From the NCBI RefSeq assembly GCF_011745365.1, contig NW_024468913.1:2666001-2730000 (forward strand): DNA of 64,000 nucleotides, in the 5' to 3' direction. Positions 10,932 to 22,736 of this stretch are shown piece by piece (positions within the stretch are counted from its first letter, which is position 1; every line of letters begins with the position of its first letter). Under the pieces are notes generated by a model, which worked only from the letters and a program-made list of their open reading frames with translations, made no database searches and was not told where the DNA came from. The position numbers were made by a program, and so were the translations under genes. This DNA comes from Cryphonectria parasitica EP155. Its lineage: Eukaryota > Ascomycota > Sordariomycetes > Diaporthales > Cryphonectriaceae.

Positions 10932-13900
10932 GGTGGTGTGATGGTGGTGGTGGTATCACAGGTAGTGTTAACGCTCAGGTGCCTTGGTGATGACAATGAT
11001 GATAATCGTCGTTTATTTGTTCGCCCTCGAGCTGACAGATGATCTGTGAGGTCTCCTTCTTTATCACGTCCTAGGACTTGTCAGCAAGCGTCCGAGAGGA
11101 TCTGATCAAGAAACCAAGCCTGACAAGAGGCACCTGACAGCTTGGGGGAATGCTGTAGCGAGGCAGGGAGGGAGAGAGGGAGACATACATACCCAAAGAG
11201 AAAACGGCAAAAATAAAATTAAAAAGAATTAATTATCACGAGCAAGTCCGTTCTGTACACGGTGTGCCACAGGCTACTACTACTCACTTAAGGATGGATC
11301 ATATACAAGACCTTGATGAGCCAGCTAGTCAACTCCACCAGACTTAGAATCGGGGCTTGACTTTCCAACAGGCTAGGCCTATACAAGAGAGAAGCGGACA
11401 CAGCTATTTTTATTTCTTGGTCCTGTGGTTGATAGCGGTGATGAACTACTCTCCGAGAGGTGAGAAGGATTCCGGGCCCTAGCCAGGCACCACTTTCCTT
11501 GATATCTCTCTTGTCTTCCCAACGGATGGAACCCCTTGGGGACCGGCGCCGCAGCGTCGCATGGGCAGGGCCTTTCCAGATGCAGCGGCCGTCTCTTTGC
11601 TCATTTTCTCTTCTCTTCTTCTTTCTTCTTTTCTCCCGGTAATTTTGGTGGTGGTCATATTTGCCATAGAAGATCATACTGACTGCAGTGCTGGAACTAT
11701 AGTACTAATAATTTGTTCATGGCAAGTTACTGTAACACGGTATCACTGGTGTCATACCGTCTGGATCTACAGAGAGTCCACACGGGGATGATCGCCAGGA
11801 CTGACAGGCTCATACTACTACGCAGAAGAAGCAAAGAAAGCCAAGTGAAGAGTGGCATGGTTTTGCTATGGCGTACCACCGTATGGGAATCTTTCTTGGC
11901 AACCGTTGAAGGGAGGGATGGGTGGGTTTGGAGGGGCTGGGGGCGGGGGGGGGGGGCGCTTTTGAGGGTCCTATGTCGCATTTATATTGTGGAGTAGGTA
12001 AAATTCATGGACAGGCCAAGGAAGCAAAAGGATCCCATCATTGTTAAGTGGTAAGGTAGTAGGGAGGCAGATGCTACTGCAAGGGACACTTTTCAGTCAC
12101 TACCTCTTGGAGGAGGGATTAATAATGGGTATTTTACTGCTTACGGCAGGAATAACATGTATGCCACAGCTCAATTGGTTTTGAGAGAGGCAACAAAGGC
12201 GAAGGGGGATCTTGGGAGAGGACAAGTGAAGCAGAGCAGAATAATTACAACCGTAGTACATAGATCAAGTGCTCATCCTCTTCTTCATGATCTAATCAGC
12301 CGTCATTTGTTGTCTGTTGGTCGTACCACAGATAACTGACTCGAAAGAAATAAGTGACTTGTCATCGGCCGTAGTGAGAAACACATCGCTTACTCCGTCA
12401 AACTGCAGCGGGCTGGCCTCTTTTTTCCCTTCTCTTTTTTTTCTTTCTTCCTTGACCGGGAAGAGAGAAGACCCGCCTTTGCCTCCCCCCGCCCGATTAG
12501 AGTTGCGCCATCCCCCTTGAGGGTGGGACGGGGTGTTGGGCAGTACCCATCACATGGCACATGGTGATGTGAAGGCACCGAGATGAGAAGAAAGTTAGAA
12601 GAAGCCCTGCACTGCATGCAGATCAGCAAACGAACGTACGCAAGCTACGTCCGGCACTGGAGGACAGGATGGGATAGTATATAGTATAGCACGGCACATG
12701 GTTCTCAATACAGTTTGTTGCTGGTGCTCGGAATCTTCTTAAGGCCACATTGTGTAGGGGTCATTTTCGCAAGTCAGGCCTCCTTGCCCTTCTCCTCTCG
12801 GAAACGAGAGATTGCGGAATTCATAACGAGACACGGGAAGGAGGTTGCAGGATAGAGTCAGTCGTCGAACCAGCCGGAGCGGATTGTGGGTAAGTAGCGA
12901 GAGCCTATGGGCGCGCGAACGACAAACGGGATATCCACAATTAACTGACCAGGGACAAAGTTACGATCGTCTCCTCCCTCTCCTCCACCCGTCCAAGCAT
13001 CCCCCTTGTCCTATTGCTTGTCGTCCCTTCGAGTCCTTGGCGCTAGCCCACTGACTTGAATGGCCGTGCTCGTAAAAAAATAAAAAATAATAATAATAAA
13101 AAAACCAGATGATCGGTTCGGCGCGGTGCGGGGATAGTCTGATCTGGTATGAAATAGAATTCGAGTATAGTAGTATCCACAGACCCCAAAGACCAAACAC
13201 GTAACTTGATCAATCCGACGCAAGCAGTGCCGTCTCCCTTACCATAACAGCAACGGTATACGTCTCATCACGAGTCGTGAACTTTATTTTATACTTTCTT
13301 CCTTCCTCTCTTCGACATGTGTCATGCAGGGGGTGGCTAGGAACAAGCAAATCCAACACGATACATATGTAGGGACAGCCATGGATCATCTCATCTCGCG
13401 AGCCATGAGGACCTGCAGGTTGGTACCAAATAAGGAATACACATACGACGATGGAAGTGCTAAGGAAACTATATTTTGTACACCCATGTCCCATCACAGC
13501 CTGGAGGGAGACGAGACAAGGGAAGTACCACTGGTCTGGGCCGGGCGAGGCGCAAATGGAATCAGAGGCCGGGATAGGGTCTCACGAGTGACTGCCTGTT
13601 GCTACTCTCACTACAGCATATGTAAGTAACCGGTGAGATGCAAAGCCGTGAGAACCATTGGTTCAGTGTGGGTAATGCGCAATTCTGTCGCATGTTGTCT
13701 CGATGGGCCAAGCTTCTCAGGGCTCGGCAATACCTTGGCTGCGTCGTGAGATCAGCAGAAGGACCCTTCTTCGGAGTATTATCTTGTCTTATGGGAAGGG
13801 AAGGGTCGAGGGGAGCAGGCTGCATAGGTTTCTGGGTTCCTGCCGTGGCGATGGTATTTCGGGGTGGCATTCCTTGTCTTCTTTCCTCCTTCCTCGTGGG

Positions 13901-14962
13901 AGCTTCTCTCTTTCCTTCTTTCTCTTCTTCATCCTCCTTCTTCCCTCAGGTCTCAGTCTTCTGAGAGATGCAATCACCACCCCAATCTTTCCTGTCCCCC
14001 TTCCCGAACTCACTCGGCATAAGCATCATAACCTGGAGGCTGTGGCAACAACCAGAACGACACCATCAAAAAGATGCAACAACTCGCTCGTCAATGTGAC
14101 GATGTTTATACTCTGCCGTAAAACCACTACTGTGATATTCGTCGTTGCATTAGCCACGCAGGGCGATGAGATATGCAGGGAAGAGGAGCTGATCATCATG
14201 CTGAAGGATCCGAAGGATCCTCTTAGTCTCCAGGATTGGTCGCAAGGGGAATATCAAGTACATAGTATCTCTTGTGTATCTTACCCTGCGGTGAGGGTCC
14301 CTTCTGAATAGGGAAATTCTTGGGTCTCGGCCCTTTTGGAGCACCTCATTGTAACTCTTAAAAGGGCCTTGATTACTTTCTTGAGAGTCCTTCCCCATGC
14401 CCTGGCAGGCTACGAAAGTCTCATGTAAGACGGTGGATCGAGGTTACAGAGACGGATGGCAGTGGGCTGGGCTTCTTTTTTTTGTTTTTTGTTTTTGATT
14501 TTGGAAAGGGGGTCAAGGCCTTTTTTGTTTTTCCGACTGCACGTACCTGAAGACCAGATCTGGCAAGAAATACGTACACATACTGTTGTTTTTCTCTCTC
14601 TTTTCTTTACCTATATCCAGACGAGATGCCCCAGACCAGTCCTCAGCCCTAGATCTAGATTGGAAAAGTAAAACCCACCCGTCGCCCCCAGAACCCAGCC
14701 TTCATCACCTCACATCACTTCCTCTGGGCTCCATTCTGTGATTGTATCCCACAACGGCGGCTATACCACCACCAACGCTACACAAAACACACACAATTAC
14801 ACATACATACGAACCAACCACAGCCTCGTCCTTACCACAGAAGAGGGAGGAGGAAAGAAAGACTTCCACTATCACTCCGTACCACTCCGTGGTGGCCAGC
14901 TAACCTTTGCCGATGCTTTGGGGGCCAAAACAACATTTGAACATATACCAATATCAACAATT
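10932..14962. other. 4-kb intergenic region
   Basis: No ORF with family features was found on either strand. The longest frames (for example 13703-14311, 202 codons) are low-complexity and lack splice support. The stretch includes a G12 run at 11945-11956 and an AT-rich block at 13075-13105. It separates the divergent promoters of the acyltransferase and the rhodopsin-domain gene. Confidence 0.6.
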
Positions 14963-16592
14963 ATGTCGCAGGTCGGCGTGATACCTCCGCCAGCGGGCGA
15001 GACTGCCCACTTCAATGACGGATTCTCAGATCTTCAGGTTGCACTCATCGTCGTGAACTCGGTCACCTACTTCTTCGCCACCGTTTTCATGTTTTTGAGG
15101 TTCTACACGTCCGCCTTCATCAACAAGAGGACAGAGCCTGGTGACTGTACGTTTCGACTTCCCCAGAAGAAAATGACCTCGCTCGCCAGCGTCCTGCCCT
15201 CTTGATGAACACTCTGCTCACGAGATTTCATTCTTCTAGTTTTTGTATTTGCTTCTTGGGCCATAGGAGCGGCCTCTTTTGGAGAAACTATGTCTGGTAA
15301 GTCCATGGCCTCTCACCCCTTTTTTTTTTCCCTCTCTTCCTTTCCCCTCTTGACAGAGCCACCCTGCTCGGTCATATTGACAAGACATATGCTGATATTT
15401 ATATGTGTGAACAGCAATCCAGTACGGGTACGGACAACACCTTTGGGATGTAACTGCAGAGCAGATTACAGGTTACTATGGAGTAAGTCGCCATGGTCAA
15501 TTGTTGGACATTTTCCCAAAGGAAAGAGACGAAGAACAAAAAGAAAAGGATGGAAACGGGATTTGAGAAAGAAAAGGGACAAAGAAAAATACCACAAAGA
15601 AACATCAGAACTGACCATGTGCTCCGCCCGAACGGATAGAAACTCATCACAATGAGTGTCACCTACTTTTGGTCACCAAGCCTGACCAAGCTAGCCCTCC
15701 TGACGCTCTTCTACTCTGTCAACCGGTCCAAGTGGGGGCGTATCTGCACCTGGCTTCTGGCCATCTCCATCTTCGTCTACACCACCGTCTTCACCGTCCT
15801 AATCGCGGGCCCGTGTAACCCGCTCGTGCCGGCCAACATCAACTGCGTCAACAATGTCGGTGCTGCCCATGCGGCTCTGAACATCTTGTCGGATCTGATC
15901 GTGATCGTGTTACCGGTTCCCCTGATCCACGGACTGCAGATGCCTATTAAGCAAAAGATCACGGTCGGCGTGCTCATGACTCTTGGCTCCTTGTAAGTTG
16001 CGGATCCTCCTGTCTTTGGTTGTTTCCATTGTTGACCTGACTTGGGTTAGCTGTGTGGTTGCTTCCATCGTCCGTATCGTCTATGTTACGGCGATCCAAA
16101 ACGACGTGGACACGACATATGCCGAGGCCAGGGTCGGCGTGTGGTCCTCGGTCGAGGTCAATATCGGCATCATGTGCGTCAGCAGTAAGTGTTGTGCCTT
16201 TCCAGCTCCGGGCTCCGGTAAAAAAAAAAAAAAAAAAAAAACATTCTGACAAAAAGAAAACCTTTCTCTCTCTTGTAGTGGCACGTCTCAAGCCCTTCAT
16301 GCAACGGTACTTCCCCAATTTCCTCTCCCTCGGCAGCTCTCACGGCAACTCCAATTACAAGGGAGCAAGCAGCTACGGGCCCAACACGAGCGGCCGACGG
16401 CCGACTTACAATGCATACGAGCTCCACAGCGTGCAGCCGAGCAGCGTGGTCCCGCCCGAGATGATGGCTCCCGAGATGGAGGGCAAGATCCGGATCAAGA
16501 CCGAGTACTATGTCTCACGGTCCACCCAGGATCAGGATGCAAAGAGCACCGATGCTATCTGGAAAGAGCCATCTCATGGCGAGTGGCATTGA
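14963..16592 (+). CDS. Fungal rhodopsin-domain integral membrane protein (PTH11-like class)
   Basis: Six exons join in frame: 14963-15146, 15240-15296, 15415-15482, 15640-15992, 16051-16184 and 16279-16592, giving 369 residues. All introns are GT-AG with clear GTRNGT donors. The protein has about seven hydrophobic helices. Family hallmarks visible are FASWAIGAASFG in the second helix region, GYGQHLWDV after it, the aromatic SVTYFWSPSLTKLALL helix, and ALNILSDLIVIVLPVPL. The C-terminal tail of about 100 residues is hydrophilic, with Ser/Tyr and charged residues. The layout fits the fungal rhodopsin domain (PF20684), which contains PTH11-related GPCR-like proteins; no CFEM domain precedes it. 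Receptor function is inferred only. The fifth intron contains an A22 run before its branch site. Confidence 0.85.
16220..16241. repeat. Poly(A) run, 22 nt, inside an intron
   Basis: Lies in the fifth intron (16185-16278) of the rhodopsin-domain gene, just upstream of its CTGAC branch site. Confidence 0.9.
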
Positions 16593-17933
16593 GAACGAGA
16601 GAAAGAGAGAAGGGGAATAAAGGGAAAAGGGGAAGACAAAAGGACGTGTGCGTGTCTGTGTGCGTGCTTGCGTTCGTATGTGTCCTGTCCTGGAGATCAC
16701 CTGCTGTTATGTGCATTCAGAAAATTAAAGAGAAGGGGGGGGGGGGGACGGAAGAAGAAAGGGAGCGAACACAGTAACGTGTATATATATTGAGATCTTG
16801 GGTCGAAAAACATGGCATGCGGTGGGTTGCATCAACCCTCTTCAAGCCTGGCGCATTGGTTGAATTGTTTTGCTCATCAACGCCTTTTAGTGCGATATCA
16901 TCTTCTTGGAACTGTGTGTATAATCTTTTTTAGGTTGATATTTAGGCTATAATGATCCTTAAGCTTCTTCACAAGAACGAAAGGATAAAGAAAGAAGAAG
17001 AAAACTAAAATTAAACCTTCTTATCTTGCACAGGCTTGCTTCAGCGCCCGTCTTTGGTGAGAACTGGCGAACCTTGATGAGGATGTCAGAGAAAGGGCTC
17101 AGAGATGAAGAAAGCATGTAATGTAGTGCCATTTCTTCAAACCTCTCAACCAAGCTCCCTTCTGAGCGGCGAAGAGCTTTCAAGACCGAGCCGTCTTTAC
17201 TTTTCATGTCTTTACACCACACATGCATTGTCTCAACATATACAGACGCAGTCATCTCTTGTCATGCGCCCTCCCTCCCGGTCCCTTCTCCCTCCCAAAC
17301 ACACATCAAAGTGTATTCAACCTTAAGGAGAGGGTGGAAAGCAAGAAAAAAAAGAAAGCTCAACGCTATGTGGGAGTGTGTTACATTGGAGCGAGATCCT
17401 TTGCAAACAACGACGGACGCCCCCCCCCCCCCCCGGCGGGGAGACAGAAAAGAAGAAAATGGAGACGCGGATCGAGTTACGACGGGCATTTTTTTCCCTC
17501 CCCCGGCCCCAGTGTCTCGTGTCTCGGCTTTTGGATGCGTGTGAATCCTTTGATATTGATGAGACGTCGTTGACTTTCGGACATGGCAGGGATGCTGACT
17601 CTGGAGAGTTTGAGGCTACCCAGGAGAACCAAAGACCCAATTTTTGCCGTCCAGGGTTCTCTCTTGTGTACGATGTAATGGCACTGATGGATCCCCTCTG
17701 GGATCGGAAGGCCCCCATATTATTGTGGTTCTCCGACATCTGATCAGCCTGATGGATGATACAGGGTTGAGGATTGGAAGGGGGAAGAAAAGAGAAAAGT
17801 AAATACTGTAGGAGCACGTGAGCAGCTGAAGGTGCCTGCGCTGAGGAGGATTCACCTGGCAGCCTGCTTTAGTCTTTGCTTACTACTGCTTACTAGGACT
17901 ATCACTACTACTGCTCCAGTCACTACATAGTAG

Positions 17934-18147
17934 AGTAGTATTCTAGCAAGAGTAGTATTCTAGCAAGAGTAGTATTCTAGCAAGAGTAGTATTCTAGCAA
18001 GAGTAGTATTCTAGCAAGAGTAGTATTCTAGCAAGAGTAGTATTCTAGCAAGAGTAGTATTCTAGCAAGAGTAGTATTCTAGCAAGAGTAGTATTCTAGC
18101 AAGAGTAGTATTCTAGCAAGAGTAGTATTCTAGCAAGAGTAGTATTC
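17934..18147. repeat. 17-bp minisatellite, 12.6 copies
   Basis: Twelve identical, directly adjacent copies of AGTAGTATTCTAGCAAG run from 17934 to 18137, followed by a 10-base partial copy. There are no spacers, so this is not a CRISPR. The flank on the left is also rich in TACTAC/AGTAGT triplets, which may have seeded the repeat. It lies in a gene-free spacer. Confidence 0.95.
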
Positions 18148-19950
18148 GTCGCGGCAAAGGCACTGCCGAAAGACTATGGCACTACTTATATTATATCCGG
18201 AATGAAAGAGAATGGAGACAATTGCGCATGAATGTTATCTACCCGGTCTGGACTTAATGAATGGATGGGGGTAAAAAGGGAAGTGGACTCTCTGGGGCCT
18301 GTCTCGAGGTTGCAGTCGAGGTGGTTCTGGCAATTCCAAGGTACGGCGGCACGCACATGGGCAGGTAGGCCGTGTAGAGAAAGTACGCCATTGGATGGAG
18401 GAAGTAAGCAAATACATTGTTCCCCCGTAAATGGACTTGACGGAACGTTGTCGAAGTGCAGGCAACCACACCGAGGATCCTGCTTTTGAACTGCGATGGC
18501 TATCTTCACCATGAGTTGACACCATGCATGCAGATGCAGCAACCAAGATGCTTCAAAAGAGCTGAAGCGAGTTGTGCAGTGCCGTCACCCCAAGTCCCCA
18601 TGGCCACCAACGTGCAGGAGCAAGGAAAAGGGGGGAGGTCACATTCGCGCATCTCGCATTCCTATTCCCGCCCGATCCCGAGCTGCGGAATTTATGCAAG
18701 AAGGGAGAATTGAGGGTGACTGCCGATAAATGACCAAATCTCATGTCTGTGGTCAAGTAGTCACTCTATACTGGCGATGGCGGATGGAAAAAATCATGAG
18801 ATTGATCATTGCAGAAGGGGAGGGGGAGTTGTCTGGGGTTTTAGTACTCTTGGTGACATCGTGTAACAGTGAAATGATTGGTCTTGGATGATTCAGTGTT
18901 GGGTTAGCACAATAGTACGTATCGAGGTACAGTAAGGCACCTGCCACAAGCCCAGCCTGAAGTGTGCACACCTGGTCCCGGCCCGTCAGAACAGTAAAGA
19001 ACAGAACAGAACAGAACAAGCCCCTGGCTGGCTTAGCAAGCTACGCTTATCGGGGAAGGGGGCCTGACCAGGCGGCCCCTGGTTGTTTCCAGTGAGGACA
19101 AACATCAACCAACCGTTTCGACAAGTTTCAACGCAGGCGCGACTGGGCCGACCTCACCTCACCCTTTCCTTTCCCCCTCGATCAGCCGTAGAGCGATAGA
19201 GCGACAAACAGCACAGCAAAGCAGCAAAGCCCCCGATTTTCCTTCCTTTTCTCCACCAACCAAGCTGCCCTTCCACCACAATGAGGATCAACCTTTCGTT
19301 GGCAGCGAACAGCACAGCAAGCGGGAGCAAACACCCCCGCCCCTGTCAACTAACCCGTCAGTCAAAGCGCTTCACCACAGCCTCTCATCTCTACGACCTT
19401 TGACGCTGTCGAAACGACAATGCCACCCAAGGCTAAGCTGTTCTACCACGTACACGCGCTTGTGGGTGTGGATACGGGCCACCTTGGGCGGTCTGGCATC
19501 AACCCAGCCAAATGTTTCAATCTCGCTGTGTCCTATCAGACAAGCCCTCCACCTTCGCTTCATCTCTCGCTTACTCACTAGCTATCTTCTCTCTATCCCG
19601 CCTTGGCGCCCTGCCATGCATTGCCCTGCCCTGTGCGCTTGATTATGACTCCCCCCCTACAGCCCATGGCGGCTACGTGCACCCACGGCCAGTCATCTCG
19701 ACTCGTCCTGACTGTCCTGCCGCCGAGGACATCGTCGTGTCTGCGTATCCGTTGGTCACCGAGGGCCTAGAGATGGGCCACCCCCGGCGGCATTGCTTGC
19801 ATTTTTTGCGAACCCCTCCCCCATTCGGTTGGGTCGAGAACCTGTCGAACACAGTGGATATGACATGGTCGTACCGGCGGCCAGTCTTCTGAAGTCACCA
19901 CAGAGGCGCTTCAAGACATGTAACGCCCAATGCGAGGACGTCATCCATGT

Positions 19951-19975
19951 GAGGTGAGGTGAGGTGAGGTGAGGT
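19951..19975. repeat. GAGGT pentanucleotide repeat, 5 copies
   Basis: Five perfect tandem copies of GAGGT in the spacer upstream of the Cys-rich protein gene. Confidence 0.9.
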
Positions 19976-20522
19976 GGTCTTTCTTTCGCGCCCAGCTTTG
20001 ATTCATTCGACCTTGCTGGCTGTTGTATTTTCCTTTTCTTTCTCCGCTTTGTTTCTCTTTCTCTTTTGTCCTGTGTTTTCTCTTCCTCCTTTCTCTCACA
20101 TTTCTTCCTTCCGTCTTGTAATCCCACGACAAGCTACCATTGTCCATCGTCTTTCTCTCTTGTGGACGTGTACACCCAGATCGGGACAACCCCATTGTCG
20201 ATCATACCTTTTATACCTGTGACTGACTGCCAAAGAAGAAAAGACTGTGGCCTGGTCGCTACCTGCCTTCTTTTCTTGTCAGACGCATACACTATTTGTT
20301 TAATCTAATTATTGAAACTTCCATCTGTCTCCTGGAGAGACGAGACTCGAGAGAAAGAGAAGACGCGACCATCCGGAAGAGCCTTCCACTCCGCCTCACA
20401 CAACAGAGCGCACAAAACCCTACTTCCCGGCTACACGCCGGCCTTTGAGCTACCTTGGAGCACACAAACACACGACATACCACAACATTCAAGCAACACT
20501 AGCACAAACCACACAAGCCAGG

Positions 20523-22073
20523 ATGAGAACGAGAAGGATATCGATCAAGAGGCAAACGGGAAGCCTCTTGCCGCCCAGAGCGTCGGCGGTACTCATGGTC
20601 CTCCTCACCATACCATCTCTCGCATCAACCTTCACCATCCGTAATCCTCTCCTACCAAGATCACAAGTAACAACAGCATCATCATCACTACGATCAGAAG
20701 ACCTTCTCGCTCGCGACTCATCATGCGGCGACTCCTCCTACGTCCAGTGTGGCTCCGATTTTCCTTCGGATTTCTGCTGCCCTTCGACATCGACATGCAT
20801 GTCACTTGCCGGCGGCACTACCGCACTGTGCTGTCCCATTGGCGGCAACTGCACGCAGATCGAGACCATCCCCTGTGAGCTCTCCCTCGAGGACAAGAGC
20901 CAGCACCCTGCCGCCGTGGTCATGACCACGGCCCTGACGGGCACCCTGGAGACGTGCGGCGACAAGTGCTGCCCCTTTGGCTACTCGTGCACCACCGACG
21001 ATGTCTGTGAGGAGGATGCGGACCAGAGCGTTAAGCCAAGCACGAGCTCGGTTGCATCCTCTGCGGCGGCCACGGCAAGCAGCGGCTCGCAGAGCTCGAG
21101 CGGTGCCAGTGCCACCGTGACTGCGGCCGTCAGCCCGGCGACGGTAGCCTCAGGCTCATCCGTCACGGGCTCGTCAACAGCCTCAGCGGCGGCCGCTGAC
21201 TCGTCCTCCACCTCGGGCAGCAGTGACTCGAGCCCTGAGGACTCCTCCAGCAGCCGTGACTCGTCGGCGCACGCCGGTGTCGTGGCAGGTGGTGTGATTG
21301 GCGGCATCGCCGCGGCCGTGTGCCTGGGCCTGGTCATCATGTTCTTCGTCAAGAGGGAGATGAAGCGCAAGCAGCAGAGCGAGAAGACCCCCGATGACGC
21401 GAGCACGGACGCCTTTGGCAATGTCATGGCTCACCCGGTCACGAGGGGCGGCTCGACGCGCGCTCCCATCTCTAAGCCCATCCTCCACGACGACGGTACG
21501 CTACGCAGCGACTTCAGCCGCAAGATCACTCCACACTCTCTTTCCCTTGATGGTGGTGCCGATGAGGCTGAAGGCAGTGGTGCAGGCCTGGGTCTGCACC
21601 ACGACTACTACGGCGGTGCTGCTGGGCTAGACAGGAGCCCGAATGCGCGGAACTCGAGCAGCGATGGCGGCTGGACCGACGAGGTGAACGAGGACGAACG
21701 CGACGCGGTAGGCGAGATGCGTGAGATGCCCCGGTCCCCACCGGGCCCCCGAGCCCGCGCCGCGAGCTCGTTATACGGGGAGCTCTACCGCGACACGACC
21801 CGGGGTTCCGAGTTCCAGGGTCCGCTGCGGATGCCGTCTGCTCGGGCCTACGGAGGCTTCGAGCCCACAGGCGCCGCCATGAACAACCACGTAAGCGAGT
21901 ACGGTGGTGGATCAGGCGGTACGGGTCGAAGCTCGCCGAATGCCGCGTACATTAATGTGTTCGCCGACGAGAACGCGCTGTCGCCCCATAGCCTGGGGCC
22001 GCCAGGGCGTTTCGGCGAGGGACAGCCCGGTGATCGGGAGACGAGATTTTCGGACTTTGGAAGACAGATATAA
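20523..22073 (+). CDS. Cysteine-rich single-pass cell-surface protein
   Basis: A single-exon frame of 516 residues from the ATG at 20523; an in-frame ATG at 20445 would add 26 residues but bury the signal segment. Visible order: N-terminal signal/anchor (residues about 20-38), a region with 14 cysteines (about 65-160) including three CC pairs (DFCCP, LCCPIGG, KCCPFGY), a Ser/Ala/Thr-rich stalk of about 90 residues (likely O-glycosylated), one transmembrane helix at about 252-276 (HAGVVAGGVIGGIAAA), a basic stop-transfer KREMKRK, and a cytosolic tail of about 235 residues rich in Gly, Ser and Asp. The architecture resembles fungal Mid2/Wsc-like surface sensors, but the cysteine pattern is not WSC. 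A sensor role is inference only. Confidence 0.8.
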   Translation: MRTRRISIKRQTGSLLPPRASAVLMVLLTIPSLASTFTIRNPLLPRSQVTTASSSLRSEDLLARDSSCGDSSYVQCGSDFPSDFCCPSTSTCMSLAGGTTALCCPIGGNCTQIETIPCELSLEDKSQHPAAVVMTTALTGTLETCGDKCCPFGYSCTTDDVCEEDADQSVKPSTSSVASSAAATASSGSQSSSGASATVTAAVSPATVASGSSVTGSSTASAAAADSSSTSGSSDSSPEDSSSSRDSSAHAGVVAGGVIGGIAAAVCLGLVIMFFVKREMKRKQQSEKTPDDASTDAFGNVMAHPVTRGGSTRAPISKPILHDDGTLRSDFSRKITPHSLSLDGGADEAEGSGAGLGLHHDYYGGAAGLDRSPNARNSSSDGGWTDEVNEDERDAVGEMREMPRSPPGPRARAASSLYGELYRDTTRGSEFQGPLRMPSARAYGGFEPTGAAMNNHVSEYGGGSGGTGRSSPNAAYINVFADENALSPHSLGPPGRFGEGQPGDRETRFSDFGRQI

Positions 22074-22736
22074 TGATGAGATTATGAGGAAAGAGGGGCA
22101 GGAGGGGTGAGGTGGGCTGAGCTAATATTGGTGCATGATCATGTGGCGTTTCCTCTTTTTCCAAGGAGTGGTGATTTTACACACAACACAGAGATACCTC
22201 CAGCTTGGGTTTTTCAGGGGAGGGGTTTTTACAACACGACTATTACTACTCCCCATTCTTATGGTATGATTGAGTCACAACCACAAAAAAAGTACTTTCA
22301 ATTCTTGCATTTTTGATGGACATCATCGGGTCTTTTCCGTAATTGCAGTGGTGAGGGTGATGGATAGATGCACATGATTTCTTTTCTCTTCGTCTTTTCC
22401 TTTCCATCTTGGCTTTGACTGGGCCAGACCAACAGAAAATATGTATCCAATGCGTTCATGGGCATCCATAATTCATTTTTATCTATGATTTTCTTCCTCG
22501 GATCAATCACTTTATACACATCTACGCCATGCAGATGTAGATAACTAGATGCTCCCCGGTTTTGGTTGGTTTTTTCTCTCTCTTGTGAACAATTCCGAAA
22601 GCCTTTGGATATATTATACATCCCTATCCACCCCAAGCCAACCTGCTGGCCGCCTGCTTCCGTCTTCCCTCTTATTTAATGATTTTCTGATTTTAACATT
22701 GTTCTCTCTCTCTCTCTCTCTTCCCCGCTCTTCTTT
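22074..22736. other. Convergent 3'-flanking spacer
   Basis: Lies between two converging stop codons. It holds T-rich and CT-rich tracts only. Confidence 0.6.

Larger units (their letters stand above)
16593..20522. other. 3.9-kb intergenic region with minisatellite
   Basis: No supported gene is seen. It contains a G13 run (16735-16747), a C15 run (17420-17434), the 17-bp minisatellite (17934-18147) and GAGGT repeats (19951-19975). The CT-rich stretch at about 20020-20110 and the segment up to 20522 are likely promoter and 5' leader of the Cys-rich protein gene. Confidence 0.6.

Noticed and set aside
13703..14311. 202-codon plus-strand frame
   Set aside because: Low-complexity Ser/Phe/Leu translation of CT-rich DNA; no family similarity recognised.
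17323..17817. 164-codon minus-strand frame
   Set aside because: It has no family features, a Gly run from the C15 tract, and no splice or neighbour support.
17934..18147. Possible CRISPR array
   Set aside because: Units are directly adjacent with no spacers, and the genome is fungal.
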